Shown: positions 23,980 through 32,549, numbered from the stretch's first letter. The stretch: DNA of 40,635 nucleotides from an uncultured Bacteroidales bacterium (GCA_902782465.1 CACZNH010000021.1:1-40635), one strand, 5' to 3'. Translations and numbers: made by a program. The notes: generated by a model from the sequence alone, not told the origin.

Positions 23980-24735
23980 TTATCTCACGGTAACGTGCAG
24001 GCAGCCCGACTTGCGCTCAAAGATGGCGTAGCACCGCCCCTGGTGCCTGAAGTCCTGAATCACCTCGGCGAGGATGTTCTTCAGGTCCTCGAGCGAGACC
24101 ACCATCGAGGGGTCTAGGCAGTCAAACTTTACCCAGCTGATGTCGAACGTTGTGCCGTACTGGTGGCAGGAATTTTCGGTCGCAGCGCGGTTGCGGCGCA
24201 TGAGCTTGCCCACGCTATACACAGTGCGCGTCACGCTGGTTACCTTGATGCGGTAGGCCTTGCCGCCGCGCTTGCGGATGCTGTCCTGGAAGGCATAGCC
24301 GATTTCCTTGAGCAGTTGTGCCGCCTTGGGCACCAGATAGGGCACCGAGGCGCTCAGGTCATCAAGCATGTAGGCGTCGCACGAGAAAATCCTGATCAGC
24401 GGCCGGTCGATGTGCCATGCATCGCTCAGGCTGGTCACCGGTTTGAAGCCGTTCTGTTCAGCGGCGACGAGTTGCAGGGCATTGCTGTCGTTGAAGATTT
24501 CCTTGAGCGGGCGTTGCTCGATGTAGGTGGGCAGACGATGAATATCAGCATCGGCGATGAGGCCCATGCTGTCACCTGTAATAGCTCGGTTAATGGGCAT
24601 GGCAGGCGGTGCCTTGTAGTCCCATGCCGTGGTATCTTGTTGCTGTTTGCTGCCATTGCCGCACGACGAGGTGCTTGCCAGGGCCATTCCCATCAGCAAC
24701 AGTAGCGGCAGCAGACGCAATATGTTCAGATTCAT
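23980..24735 (-). CDS. DUF5715-like lipoprotein with an M15 peptidase-type metal motif
   Basis: The 251-residue product has a hydrophobic signal ending ASTSSC, a relaxed lipobox, so it is probably a lipoprotein. The C-terminal half contains YRIKVTSVTRTVYSVGKL, NRAATENSCHQYGTTFDISW and a final KSGCLHVTVR. The order SxHxxGxxxD (His191, Asp198) followed by a late His247 is that of M15 D,D-carboxypeptidases and VanY relatives, so a zinc peptidase acting on peptidoglycan is plausible. Bacteroidales proteins of this type are filed under DUF5715. The upstream ATG at 24795 would bury the signal peptide and is rejected. Confidence 0.78.
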   Translation of the reverse strand: MNLNILRLLPLLLLMGMALASTSSCGNGSKQQQDTTAWDYKAPPAMPINRAITGDSMGLIADADIHRLPTYIEQRPLKEIFNDSNALQLVAAEQNGFKPVTSLSDAWHIDRPLIRIFSCDAYMLDDLSASVPYLVPKAAQLLKEIGYAFQDSIRKRGGKAYRIKVTSVTRTVYSVGKLMRRNRAATENSCHQYGTTFDISWVKFDCLDPSMVVSLEDLKNILAEVIQDFRHQGRCYAIFERKSGCLHVTVR

Positions 24736-24792
24736 CTGTGTTTTATCGATAGAAGCCACATGACAGTGGCGGTAGTTCACGTTTTCGAAAGG

Positions 24793-24800
24793 CAAAGTTA
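24793..24800 (-). promoter_or_regulatory. -7 element for the lipoprotein-HAD-aroB transcript
   Basis: TAACTTTG read leftward fits TAnnTTTG, about 50 nt before the ATG. No convincing -33 element is seen. Confidence 0.5.
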
Positions 24801-24873
24801 CATATAAATAATGTAAAAACCACCACCAAGTGCATCAAATTTGTGCGATTTTTTGTAATATTGCACCTTCAAA

Positions 24874-25374
24874 ATGACGCAATCAAGAAAATACAGTGTG
24901 CTTTTCATCTGTCTGGGGAATATTTGCCGGTCTCCGGCGGCCCAGGCGGTGATGCAGCGCATGGTCGATGAACGTGGGCTGAGTGACCGTTTTTTCATCG
25001 ACTCGGCAGGGATAGGAGGCTGGCATATCGGCGACCTGCCCGACAAGCGCATGAGGGTGCATGCCCGTCCGCGCGGCTATGAGTTGACGCACCGTGCCCG
25101 CAAGGTGCAGGCAGGTGATTTTGAGGACTTTGACCTCATTGTGGGCATGGATGCCGCCAATGTCGATGACCTGCGCTATCTGGCGGCTACCATCGAGCAG
25201 CAGGACAAGGTGGTGATGATGGGTGACTACATCCGTCAGTTCCCCAACTATGACTATGTCCCCGACCCCTACTACGAGGGCAGCGAGGGCTTTGAACTGG
25301 TGCTTGACCTGTTGGAGGATTCCTGCGACAACCTGTTAAACCGAATTATAGAACAAAACAAGATATCAAAATGA
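24874..25374 (+). CDS. Low-molecular-weight protein-tyrosine phosphatase
   Basis: The 166-residue protein has the complete active site: CLGNICRSP at residues 13-21 (nucleophile Cys13, Arg19) and the general acid Asp131 in VPDPYYEG. It can dephosphorylate phosphotyrosine; in bacteria such enzymes often regulate tyrosine kinases of capsule or exopolysaccharide export, but no kinase is nearby. Its stop overlaps the start of the GH20 gene (ATGA at 25371-25374), which implies coupled translation. Confidence 0.94.
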   Translation: MTQSRKYSVLFICLGNICRSPAAQAVMQRMVDERGLSDRFFIDSAGIGGWHIGDLPDKRMRVHARPRGYELTHRARKVQAGDFEDFDLIVGMDAANVDDLRYLAATIEQQDKVVMMGDYIRQFPNYDYVPDPYYEGSEGFELVLDLLEDSCDNLLNRIIEQNKISK

Positions 25375-27848
25375 AAAGAATCAAATTATTGACCACTATG
25401 GCCCTTGCTATCGCAGCCCTGACGATGAGTGCCCAGTCGCCCATCGCTGTGGACTGGCACATGGGCCAGAACAACACCGCTGCGGGCAACTACAGCTCAC
25501 GCTTCGTCATCAAAAACGTCTCCAAGCAGCCGTTGGCTGCCGATTGGGCCTTCTTTTTCAACCAGTTCTCGCGTTCGGTGCATCTGCCCGCCGGATGCCC
25601 GGTGGACATCGATGAGGTCTCGACAACCTATTACCGCATCTGCCCCAACGCCAACTACAAGCCTCTTGCCGCTGGCGACTCGCTGGTGATTGACATGGTG
25701 ATGGACGGTGCTTTCCTCAACAAGAACTATGGTCCTGACGGTGGCCATGTGGTGATGAACGGCGACATGGCGCACCCCATGGCGGTGAACATCAATCGCT
25801 CGCCGCTCGACAAGCCGGGACAGTGGCGTGACCACAAGGCTTACCCCGACGGCAACTACATGTTTGCCTTCAACGAGGCCATCAACAGCTTTGGCGACGG
25901 TTACACGGGCAACGACTATGACATCTTCCCGGCTCCCAAGCAGGTGGATATCGAGGACGGCTTCACCCAAATAGGAAACCTCGTTACCATCAAGACGGGA
26001 AAACTCTTCCAGTGGGGCGGATACCGTCGTGCCAAGAACCTGCTCACCAGTGAGTTGAAGAAGCGCGGCATTTATACCACCAGCGGCCAGAACACCGTTA
26101 TCGAGCTGCTGCTGGACAAGAAGATGAGCGATAACCGCGAGTATTACAGCCTGCGTGTGCATGACGGCAAAATCACCATCCATGGTGTGACCCAGGCTGC
26201 GCTCATCAACGGTGTGAAGACGCTCGTGGCAGCGCTGGACCACAGCAAGGGCCACCGCCTGCAGAACTGCTTTGTCATCGACTGGCCCGACTTCGGCTAT
26301 CGTGGCATGATGCTCGATATCGCCCGCAACAACGTCATCAATGTCGCCAATTTCAAGCGCACCATTGACCTGCTGGCCTACTACAAGTTCAACGTCATCC
26401 AGTTCCACTTCACCGACGACGAGGGCTGGAGACTGGAAATTCCCGGATTCCCCGAGTTGACGCAGGTGGCAGCCCGCCGTGGCGCCACGCTCGACGAGAA
26501 GGGCTACCTGGCACAGGTTTTTGACGGCAACGGCAACCCCGACGACCTGACGCAGTGTGCCAACGGCTATCTCACCCGCGCGGAGTTCATCGAGCTGCTG
26601 CGCTATGCCTGGAAACAAGGCATCCGCATCATCCCCGAGATCGAGACGCCGGGCCATGCCCGCGCTGCCATCGTGGCGATGAAGAACCGCGCCCTGAGCA
26701 ACCCCAGTGCCGAGCAGTTCCGCCTGTGGGACGACAAGAACGATAGCCGTTACACCTCGGCACAAGGCTACCACGATAACATCCTCAACGTCGCCAGCGA
26801 CGACGTCTACCGCTTCATCGACCGCATTGTGGGCGAGTTGCAGAAGATGTACAAGGAGGCTGGCCTCAAGCTCGAAATCGTCCACTTGGGCGGTGACGAG
26901 GTGCCCAATGGCGCTTGGGCCAACTGCCCCGATGTGCAGGCGCTCATGCAGCGTGAAAACCTGAAGAACCAGCACGAGGTGAGCGAGTATTACATCAAGC
27001 GCATCAGCACGTTGCTCGCTGAGCGCAAAATCCGCATCGAGGGTTGGCAGGAAGTGGCGCTCGACCATCAGCCCGAGTTCAACTTTGTGATGGCGCCCCG
27101 CGTGGCTGGCGTGAACGCCTGGAGCACTGTGGGCTCACGCAGCGACGTGCCTTATCGCCTGGCCAACGACGGCTATCCCGTCATCCTGTCCAATGTGACC
27201 AACTTCTACATGGACATGGGCTACAGCTGGCACCAGAACGAGCAGGGTCTGCACTGGGGCGGCAAGGTCGATGAGTTTGACGCATGGAGCGCATTGCCCG
27301 CCAACATCTACGCCAGCGCCCGTACGGCGGTGGACGGCACCCCCATCAACATCACCACCGCCGGTGACGGCAAGGTGAAACTGGAGAAGCCCGAGAACAT
27401 CATCGGCGTTCAGGGCCAGCTGTGGGGTGAGACGCTGCGTTCGTTCGACGAGGTGCAGTACATGCTGCTGCCCAAGATGATGGGTGTGAGCGAGCGAGCC
27501 TGGAATTCCATCCCCGAGTGGAGCAAGAACCTGACCGACCTCAACGCCTATGGCGAAGCTCGTCACCAGTATAACCTCAAAATCGGAACCCGCGAGTTGC
27601 CCCTGTTGAACAAAATGGGCTACAACTTCCGCGTGGGACCTCCGGGCATCAAGCTGGTCGACGGCAAGTTGCTTATCAACACGCAGTACCCCGACGAGAT
27701 GGTAACCTATACCCTCGACGGCAGTGAGCCCACTCTCACCTCGCCCCGCTGGACGGCCCCCGTGCCCGTCAAGAACCAGCCCCAGGTCATCAAGGCCAAG
27801 GCCTTCTACCTGGGCCACGAGAGCGTGACAACCTACCTGTTCAAGTAA
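25371..27848 (+). CDS. Secreted GH20 beta-N-acetylhexosaminidase
   Basis: Removes terminal GlcNAc or GalNAc from glycans such as N-glycans, mucin or chitin. The 825-residue protein has a signal peptide (cleavage after MSAQ), an N-terminal carbohydrate-binding domain of the chitobiase type (about 25-165), a GH20b domain (185-305) and the catalytic barrel from about 307. The catalytic pair is Asp509-Glu510 in HLGGDEVPNGAW. Substrate residues are seen in FHFTDDEGWRLEI and PEIETPGHARA. A chitobiase C-terminal Ig-like domain closes the protein (765-825, EMVTYTLDGSEPT). Its start overlaps the LMW phosphatase stop. Confidence 0.95.
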   Translation: MKRIKLLTTMALAIAALTMSAQSPIAVDWHMGQNNTAAGNYSSRFVIKNVSKQPLAADWAFFFNQFSRSVHLPAGCPVDIDEVSTTYYRICPNANYKPLAAGDSLVIDMVMDGAFLNKNYGPDGGHVVMNGDMAHPMAVNINRSPLDKPGQWRDHKAYPDGNYMFAFNEAINSFGDGYTGNDYDIFPAPKQVDIEDGFTQIGNLVTIKTGKLFQWGGYRRAKNLLTSELKKRGIYTTSGQNTVIELLLDKKMSDNREYYSLRVHDGKITIHGVTQAALINGVKTLVAALDHSKGHRLQNCFVIDWPDFGYRGMMLDIARNNVINVANFKRTIDLLAYYKFNVIQFHFTDDEGWRLEIPGFPELTQVAARRGATLDEKGYLAQVFDGNGNPDDLTQCANGYLTRAEFIELLRYAWKQGIRIIPEIETPGHARAAIVAMKNRALSNPSAEQFRLWDDKNDSRYTSAQGYHDNILNVASDDVYRFIDRIVGELQKMYKEAGLKLEIVHLGGDEVPNGAWANCPDVQALMQRENLKNQHEVSEYYIKRISTLLAERKIRIEGWQEVALDHQPEFNFVMAPRVAGVNAWSTVGSRSDVPYRLANDGYPVILSNVTNFYMDMGYSWHQNEQGLHWGGKVDEFDAWSALPANIYASARTAVDGTPINITTAGDGKVKLEKPENIIGVQGQLWGETLRSFDEVQYMLLPKMMGVSERAWNSIPEWSKNLTDLNAYGEARHQYNLKIGTRELPLLNKMGYNFRVGPPGIKLVDGKLLINTQYPDEMVTYTLDGSEPTLTSPRWTAPVPVKNQPQVIKAKAFYLGHESVTTYLFK

Positions 27849-27852
27849 ACTG

Positions 27853-27957
27853 AGTTGTAAGTTGTAAGTTTTTAGTTTTAAGTACGATTACTCTCGCCTA
27901 TGGGAGTCGAGGCAAAGGTATTATTACTTAAAACTTACAACTAAAAACTTAAAACTA
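27853..27957. repeat. Second hairpin family, copy 1 (TAAGTACGATTAC core)
   Basis: Outer AAGTTGTAAGTTTTTAG words on the left face CTTACAACTAAAAACTT words on the right. Inside them a core of about 50 nt begins TAAGTACGATTACTC and ends GGTATTATTACTTA, itself an imperfect inverted repeat. Copies are at 28950-29058 and, in the opposite orientation, 34031-34137. Confidence 0.85.
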
Positions 27958-27965
27958 TATAGAGT

Positions 27966-28964
27966 ATGAAAATCGGGAACATAGATTTGGGCGAGCGCCC
28001 TGTGATGCTGGCACCCATGGAGGATGTCACCGACCAGTCGTTCAGGCTCATCTGCCGTGAACAGGGCGCCGATATGGTCTATACCGAGTTTGTCAGCGCC
28101 GACGCGCTGATACGCAGCATTGAACGCTCGTTCCAGAAGATGGCCATTGCCCCGGGCGAACGACCTGCTGCCATCCAAATCTATGGCCGCGACGTGGACT
28201 CCATGGTTGAAGCGGCACGCATCGCTGCGACGGCCAAGCCCGATTTCATTGACATCAACTGGGGCTGCCCAGTCAAGAAAATCGCGGGCAAGGGCTCGGG
28301 AGCGGGAATGCTGCGCAATATCCCGCTGATGCTCGAAATCACCCGTGCCGTGGTCAATGCCGTGGATCTGCCCGTGACGGTGAAAACGCGCCTGGGATGG
28401 GACCACAACAGCAAAATCATCGTTGAACTCGCCGAGCAGTTGCAGGACTGCGGTATCGCTGCCCTCACCATCCACGGTCGCACACGTTCCCAGATTTACA
28501 CCGGCGAGGCCGACTGGACTCTCATCGGTGAGGTGAAAAACAACCCGCACATGAAGATTCCCATCATCGGCAACGGTGACGTGACCACGCCACAGCGCCT
28601 CAAGGAGTGCTTTGACCGCTACGGTGTCGATGGTGTGATGGTGGGCAGGGCCAGTATCGGTGCCCCGTGGATTTTCCGCGAGATGAAGCAATACCTGATC
28701 ACAGGCGAGGTGCCTGTTATCAGCGATGCCGAGAAGATGGCGCTTGTGCGGCGGCAGATTGCCGAGAGCATCGACCGCATCGACGAGTACCGCGGCATCC
28801 TGCACATCCGTCGCCACCTGGCCGCCACCCCGCTGTTCAAGGGGATACGCAACTTCCGTCCCACGCGCATCGCTATGCTGCGAGCCGACACGCGTGCCGA
28901 ACTTGAAGCCATCCTCGACCATATCGAGAAAGATATTTTACCACACATAGGTTGTGAGTTTTAA
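27966..28964 (+). CDS. dusB: tRNA-dihydrouridine synthase
   Basis: FMN enzyme that reduces uridines in the tRNA D-loop. The 332-residue protein has the barrel start LAPMEDVTDQSFR, the catalytic Cys101 in DINWGCPVKKI, then GSGAGMLRN, TVKTRLGWD, LTIHGRTRSQ and the phosphate-binding IIGNGDV with GVMVGRASIGAPW. The small helical domain follows. DusB is the best subgroup guess by overall length and context, but the subgroup cannot be settled by eye. The C-terminal residues CEF and the stop lie in the next repeat. Confidence 0.93.
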   Translation: MKIGNIDLGERPVMLAPMEDVTDQSFRLICREQGADMVYTEFVSADALIRSIERSFQKMAIAPGERPAAIQIYGRDVDSMVEAARIAATAKPDFIDINWGCPVKKIAGKGSGAGMLRNIPLMLEITRAVVNAVDLPVTVKTRLGWDHNSKIIVELAEQLQDCGIAALTIHGRTRSQIYTGEADWTLIGEVKNNPHMKIPIIGNGDVTTPQRLKECFDRYGVDGVMVGRASIGAPWIFREMKQYLITGEVPVISDAEKMALVRRQIAESIDRIDEYRGILHIRRHLAATPLFKGIRNFRPTRIAMLRADTRAELEAILDHIEKDILPHIGCEF

Positions 28965-29058
28965 GTTTTAAGTACGATTACTATCGCCTATAGAATGTTG
29001 AGGCAAAGGTTTTATTACTAAAAACTAAGGACTAAGGACAAAAAACTAAGGACTAAGA
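28950..29058. repeat. Second hairpin family, copy 2, with heptamer tail
   Basis: Begins inside the dus gene (GGTTGTGAGTTTTAA, its last codons and stop), carries the TAAGTACGATTAC...TTTTATTACTA core, and then changes to AAAAACT/AAGGACT words up to 2 nt before the next ATG. The right arm therefore uses a different spelling from the left. Confidence 0.82.
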
Positions 29059-29060
29059 TA

Positions 29061-29768
29061 ATGAGAAGAGTGCTGATTAGTTTTCTGTTGGCGGTCGCCA
29101 CATTGTTGACGGCCAGTGCCCAAGTAACGCGCCATGAGCTCAAGGTGGGAGACTTCAACCGCTTGACCGTGGTGAGTGACATCAATGTGAACTATCGCTG
29201 TAATGCCGATTCGGCAGGTATGGCTGTCGTCACATGCAGTAAGGATTTGCTGGATTTCATCATGTTCAAACTTTCTGCCAAGGGACGCTTGAGCATCCAG
29301 CTCAGCGAATTCTACGAGCGGATGGAAGGCCTGCCCACCGTCACGGTCTATTCCTCCTCGATTGAAGAGGTCGAGAACGACGGCGACAGCACACTCCGGG
29401 TCACTGGACTGCCGCCCTTGAAGGCCTTCAAGGCTCGCCTTACCGACAACGGCAAGGTCATTGTGCGCGGTGTGCGTGCTTCCCAACTCGAGCTCCACAT
29501 CCTGAGCGGCAAGGGCAAAATCATCGCTCAGGGCGCCTGCGACGACCTGTCGCTCAGACTCGTGGGCACAGGTGAAATCCAGGCCGACGAGGTAGAAGCC
29601 GTCAACGTTTCGTGCCGCATCATCGGCACCGGTTCGATGGGCTGTGACGTACGGGGTGGTGAACTCAAGGTGAGCGGCAGCGGCACTGGCAAAGTATATT
29701 ACAAAGGCACGCCCAGCAAAGTCACCGTCCGCAAACTCGGCACTATCAAGGCCATTCCCATGGAGTGA
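29061..29768 (+). CDS. DUF2807 (GIN domain) secreted protein
   Basis: The 235-residue protein has a signal peptide (cleavage after ASA) and a putative auto-transporter adhesin head GIN domain, DUF2807. The repeated short strands FNRLTVVSDINVNYRC, VIVRGVRASQLELHI, DDLSLRLVGTGEIQADEV and CRIIGTGSMGCDVRGGELKV form a right-handed beta-helix pattern of about 20 residues per turn. Such proteins are common in Bacteroidota, often several per genome, and their function is unknown. It starts 3 nt after a repeat array and has no clear promoter. Confidence 0.85.
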   Translation: MRRVLISFLLAVATLLTASAQVTRHELKVGDFNRLTVVSDINVNYRCNADSAGMAVVTCSKDLLDFIMFKLSAKGRLSIQLSEFYERMEGLPTVTVYSSSIEEVENDGDSTLRVTGLPPLKAFKARLTDNGKVIVRGVRASQLELHILSGKGKIIAQGACDDLSLRLVGTGEIQADEVEAVNVSCRIIGTGSMGCDVRGGELKVSGSGTGKVYYKGTPSKVTVRKLGTIKAIPME

Positions 29769-29819
29769 TTACCGAATCCCTATTCTTGGGAAGGCAATAT
29801 AAGTTCATAAAACTGAGAT

Positions 29820-31262
29820 ATGCTCTTCAATTCGATTGAATTTCTGCTGTTTCTGCCAATAGTGTTTTTGCTCTATTGGTTTGTGTTTCGTGGGCGACGA
29901 TGGCAAAACCTTCTGGTGGTTGTTGCCAGTTATGTCTTCTATGGATGGTGGGATTGGCGTTTCTTGTTTCTCATAGCCCTCACTTCATTATGCAGCTATG
30001 GGAGCGGACTGCTGATTGAGCGTTTTGAGGGGAAGCGAAAAAGCCAACAGCTGGTGAGCGCAGCCAATATTCTGGTGAATATCGGCATCCTGGGCGTTTT
30101 CAAGTATTACAACTTCTTTGTTGAGAATCTTGATGCCCTTTTCGCGGCGATGGGCTTTCATCTCGACTGGGTAACGATGAGCATTATTTTGCCTGTAGGT
30201 ATCAGTTTCTATACATTCCAGGCATTGAGTTATTCAATAGATGTCTATCAAAGAAAGTTGCCTGCCACTCACGACATTGTTGAGTTTTTTGCATATATCA
30301 GTTTCTTCCCGCAGCTGGTGGCTGGCCCCATTGAGCGGGCAACCAATCTGTTGCCGCAGTTTCAGCGGGAACGCCGCTTTGACTATGCCAAGGCTGTCGA
30401 TGGCTTGAGGCAAATGCTATGGGGCTTTCTGAAAAAACTGGTCATTGCCGACAATTGTGCAGCAGTAGTGAACTATTACTGGCCTCAATACCACGACTTG
30501 CCTGGTGCGTCGTTATTCTTGCTGGGAGTATTGTTTACATTCCAGATTTATTGCGATTTCTCAGGTTATTCTGATATTGCTATCGGTTGCGCCCGTCTCT
30601 TCGGGTTCAATCTCATGAGGAATTTCAGCTACCCCTATTTCTCGCGCAGCATTCCTGAATTTTGGCGGCGTTGGCACATATCGTTCACCACATGGTTTCG
30701 TGATTACATCTATTTCCCCCTGGGTGGAAGTCGATGTGACAAGTGGAAAGTCATCCGAAATGTTTATATCGTATGGGGCATCAGCGGTTTGTGGCATGGG
30801 GCCAATTGGACTTTTGTCTGTTGGGGATTGTTTCATGGAACACTGCTGGCCATCTACAATATTCTGGGTATCAATACACGGTATAAGCAAGTTGTTGCCT
30901 TCGGCCGTTATTTGCCAAGTATCAAGGAAGCATTTCAAATCGCCCTCACTTTCTTTCTTACGGTGATAGGCTTCATTATCTTCCGTTCCAAAACAATGAC
31001 ACAAGCCATCGGTTATCTGAAGTCAATGGTTTGCAATCAGTTCTTCGATGCCTCGGCACTATACGGTGTTACCTATGTTTGCTTCGGCCTTGCATTGCTC
31101 GCTGTTGAGTGGCTACAAAGGGACAAGCAACACGCACTGCAGTTTTCAAGTGTCAAGCCATTCAACTATCGGCTTGTGCGTTGGTGTGTCTATTACCTGA
31201 TTCTCATTATCATCTCAAAATATGCCGGTTCAAGCCAGACTTTCATCTATTTCCAGTTTTAA
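29820..31262 (+). CDS. MBOAT-family O-acyltransferase (AlgI-like)
   Basis: Integral membrane protein that passes acyl groups, usually acetyl, across the membrane to an extracytoplasmic polymer. The 480-residue protein has about 11 hydrophobic segments and the family blocks SYVFYGWWDWRF, FPQLVAGPIER, WRRWHISFTTWFRDY and FPLGGSR. The invariant catalytic-site histidine is His326 in SGLWHGANWTF. It resembles AlgI and DltB-type acyltransferases. The next gene, 8 nt downstream, encodes a probable SGNH-type partner, as in AlgI/AlgJ-X and DltB/DltD. Both genes are more AT-rich than their surroundings. The polymer modified is unknown; no polysaccharide synthesis genes are in the window. Confidence 0.93.
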   Translation: MLFNSIEFLLFLPIVFLLYWFVFRGRRWQNLLVVVASYVFYGWWDWRFLFLIALTSLCSYGSGLLIERFEGKRKSQQLVSAANILVNIGILGVFKYYNFFVENLDALFAAMGFHLDWVTMSIILPVGISFYTFQALSYSIDVYQRKLPATHDIVEFFAYISFFPQLVAGPIERATNLLPQFQRERRFDYAKAVDGLRQMLWGFLKKLVIADNCAAVVNYYWPQYHDLPGASLFLLGVLFTFQIYCDFSGYSDIAIGCARLFGFNLMRNFSYPYFSRSIPEFWRRWHISFTTWFRDYIYFPLGGSRCDKWKVIRNVYIVWGISGLWHGANWTFVCWGLFHGTLLAIYNILGINTRYKQVVAFGRYLPSIKEAFQIALTFFLTVIGFIIFRSKTMTQAIGYLKSMVCNQFFDASALYGVTYVCFGLALLAVEWLQRDKQHALQFSSVKPFNYRLVRWCVYYLILIIISKYAGSSQTFIYFQF

Positions 31263-31270
31263 ATGCTCAA

Positions 31271-32278
31271 ATGAAGATATTTATACGTCGAATATTATTG
31301 TTTATGTTGCCGCTGCTGCCAGTTGTGGCTACATATGTGTATTTCGACCCCTTCAAGGTGTTGCGCAGTTATGACGTTTACTATGTGGAAGGTGACGGTG
31401 GCTATCTGAACAAGAATTATGTGTCAACGATGAATTACATCAATAAACGCGATAAGTACCACTATGACAGCTTTATTTTTGGTAATTCACGCAGCATGTT
31501 CTATATGATTGCTGATTGGCAGCAGCATCTTGACGATGACAGTCAATGTTATCATTTCACTGAATCAGGTGGCTCAATTAACGGGCTTTACTATAAATTG
31601 CGGCTGATAGAAGAAAAAGGAGACCCAATCAATAATGCCCTGTTTGTGATAGATTACTCACTGCTGTCCTGCATGGACCGGGATGGAGACGGGGCCTTGT
31701 TTATCATGCCGCCCGCATTGAACAGAAATAAGAACTTTCTGATTTTTCATCTGGAGAATTTCCTGCAATGGACCAATGTCGATTACCTCAGTTTGTGGTT
31801 CCGGTATCGTATCACCGGGAAGTACACCGATGACATGATTGAGTATATTGCCAAGGATGAGAACTACAAGTATTATAACCCCGTCACCAACGAGGAGCCG
31901 CTGCACGTGCAGGACAGCCTCATCAGTATCGGCAAGTATTACGATAACGGGCGGATTGCCGTTTTCGACAATCAGCACAGACCCAAAATCTGGGATTCTA
32001 TCCTGGATGACGAGGCAATCAAGGTGCTGTCAGATATCAGAGACATCCTGCATCGCAACAACACCGATTACAGAATAGTCATCAGCCCACTATATGACCA
32101 GGTCACGTTAAATCCGAAAGACATACAGGCATTACACCGCATTTTTGGAGAGAGCCATGTGTATGATTTCTCGGGCATCAACGAGATTACGCAGGATTAC
32201 CATAACTATTATGAGCCGAGCCATTATGTGCCCCGCGTAGCAGCCGCAATTATGGATAAAGTCTATGCCGACCAATAG
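31271..32278 (+). CDS. Membrane-anchored SGNH-like partner of the MBOAT acyltransferase
   Basis: The 335-residue protein has an N-terminal membrane anchor (residues 5-25) and an extracytoplasmic domain. Ser73 in IFGNSRSMF fits the block I serine of SGNH/DltD/AlgX-type proteins, and Glu315-Pro-Ser-His318 (EPSHYVPR) sits where these proteins have D-x-x-H. Glu in place of Asp is a small deviation. By analogy it would take the acyl group from the MBOAT protein and place it on a polymer. The reading frame is open back to 31109 inside the MBOAT gene; the ATG at 31271 gives a proper anchor. Sequence similarity to named families is weak, so the assignment relies on motifs plus position. Confidence 0.75.
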   Translation: MKIFIRRILLFMLPLLPVVATYVYFDPFKVLRSYDVYYVEGDGGYLNKNYVSTMNYINKRDKYHYDSFIFGNSRSMFYMIADWQQHLDDDSQCYHFTESGGSINGLYYKLRLIEEKGDPINNALFVIDYSLLSCMDRDGDGALFIMPPALNRNKNFLIFHLENFLQWTNVDYLSLWFRYRITGKYTDDMIEYIAKDENYKYYNPVTNEEPLHVQDSLISIGKYYDNGRIAVFDNQHRPKIWDSILDDEAIKVLSDIRDILHRNNTDYRIVISPLYDQVTLNPKDIQALHRIFGESHVYDFSGINEITQDYHNYYEPSHYVPRVAAAIMDKVYADQ

Positions 32279-32324
32279 CCCAGGGAAAAAGACTGAAACA
32301 GGAGCTACATGCCACCTGTTCTTG

Positions 32325-32360
32325 AAAACTACGAATTACACGAATCTAACTAACGTGGGT
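32325..32360. repeat. Half copy of the aroB-flanking repeat
   Basis: AAAACTACGAATTACACGAAT is followed by a short reversal ending AACGTGGGTT. It resembles the left arms at 22010 and 23124. It lies in the 303-nt gap 32279-32581, which also contains a palindrome (32387-32412) and the rpoN promoter but no gene. Confidence 0.7.
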
Positions 32361-32386
32361 TCAATGGAATTGTTTTTCCAGTTCTG

Positions 32387-32412
32387 TAGAGACGCAAAAT
32401 TTTGCGTCTCTA
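32387..32412. repeat. TAGAGACGCAAAA palindrome, copy 3 of 3
   Basis: A perfect 26-bp palindrome with half TAGAGACGCAAAA, nearly identical to 20566-20593 over its full length. Confidence 0.85.
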
Positions 32413-32499
32413 TAAAGAGAACACACTTTTGTTATTATCTTAGCGCCTTTGCGGCTTAGCGTGGGGACCTGGGGGCGTGGAGGATTGGCACCTCTACAT

Positions 32500-32549
32500 A
32501 AAAAAGAATAAATTCTTTTTGTTCTTTGCTCGACTTGCACTATCTTTGT
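32500..32549 (+). promoter_or_regulatory. Promoter of rpoN: 50-bp block identical to the one before gldE
   Basis: Contains TTTG, 19 nt and TATCTTTG (32541-32548). It matches 12174-12223 base for base, while sequence on both outer sides differs. The leader is about 27 nt. Confidence 0.85.

Noticed and set aside
31109-31270. Upstream extension of the SGNH-like protein
   Set aside because: It lies within the MBOAT gene in another frame, and the ATG at 31271 gives a proper membrane anchor.
32486-32500. TTGGCAC as a sigma-54 promoter before rpoN
   Set aside because: The -12 TTGC half is missing; a full vegetative promoter follows at 32500-32549.
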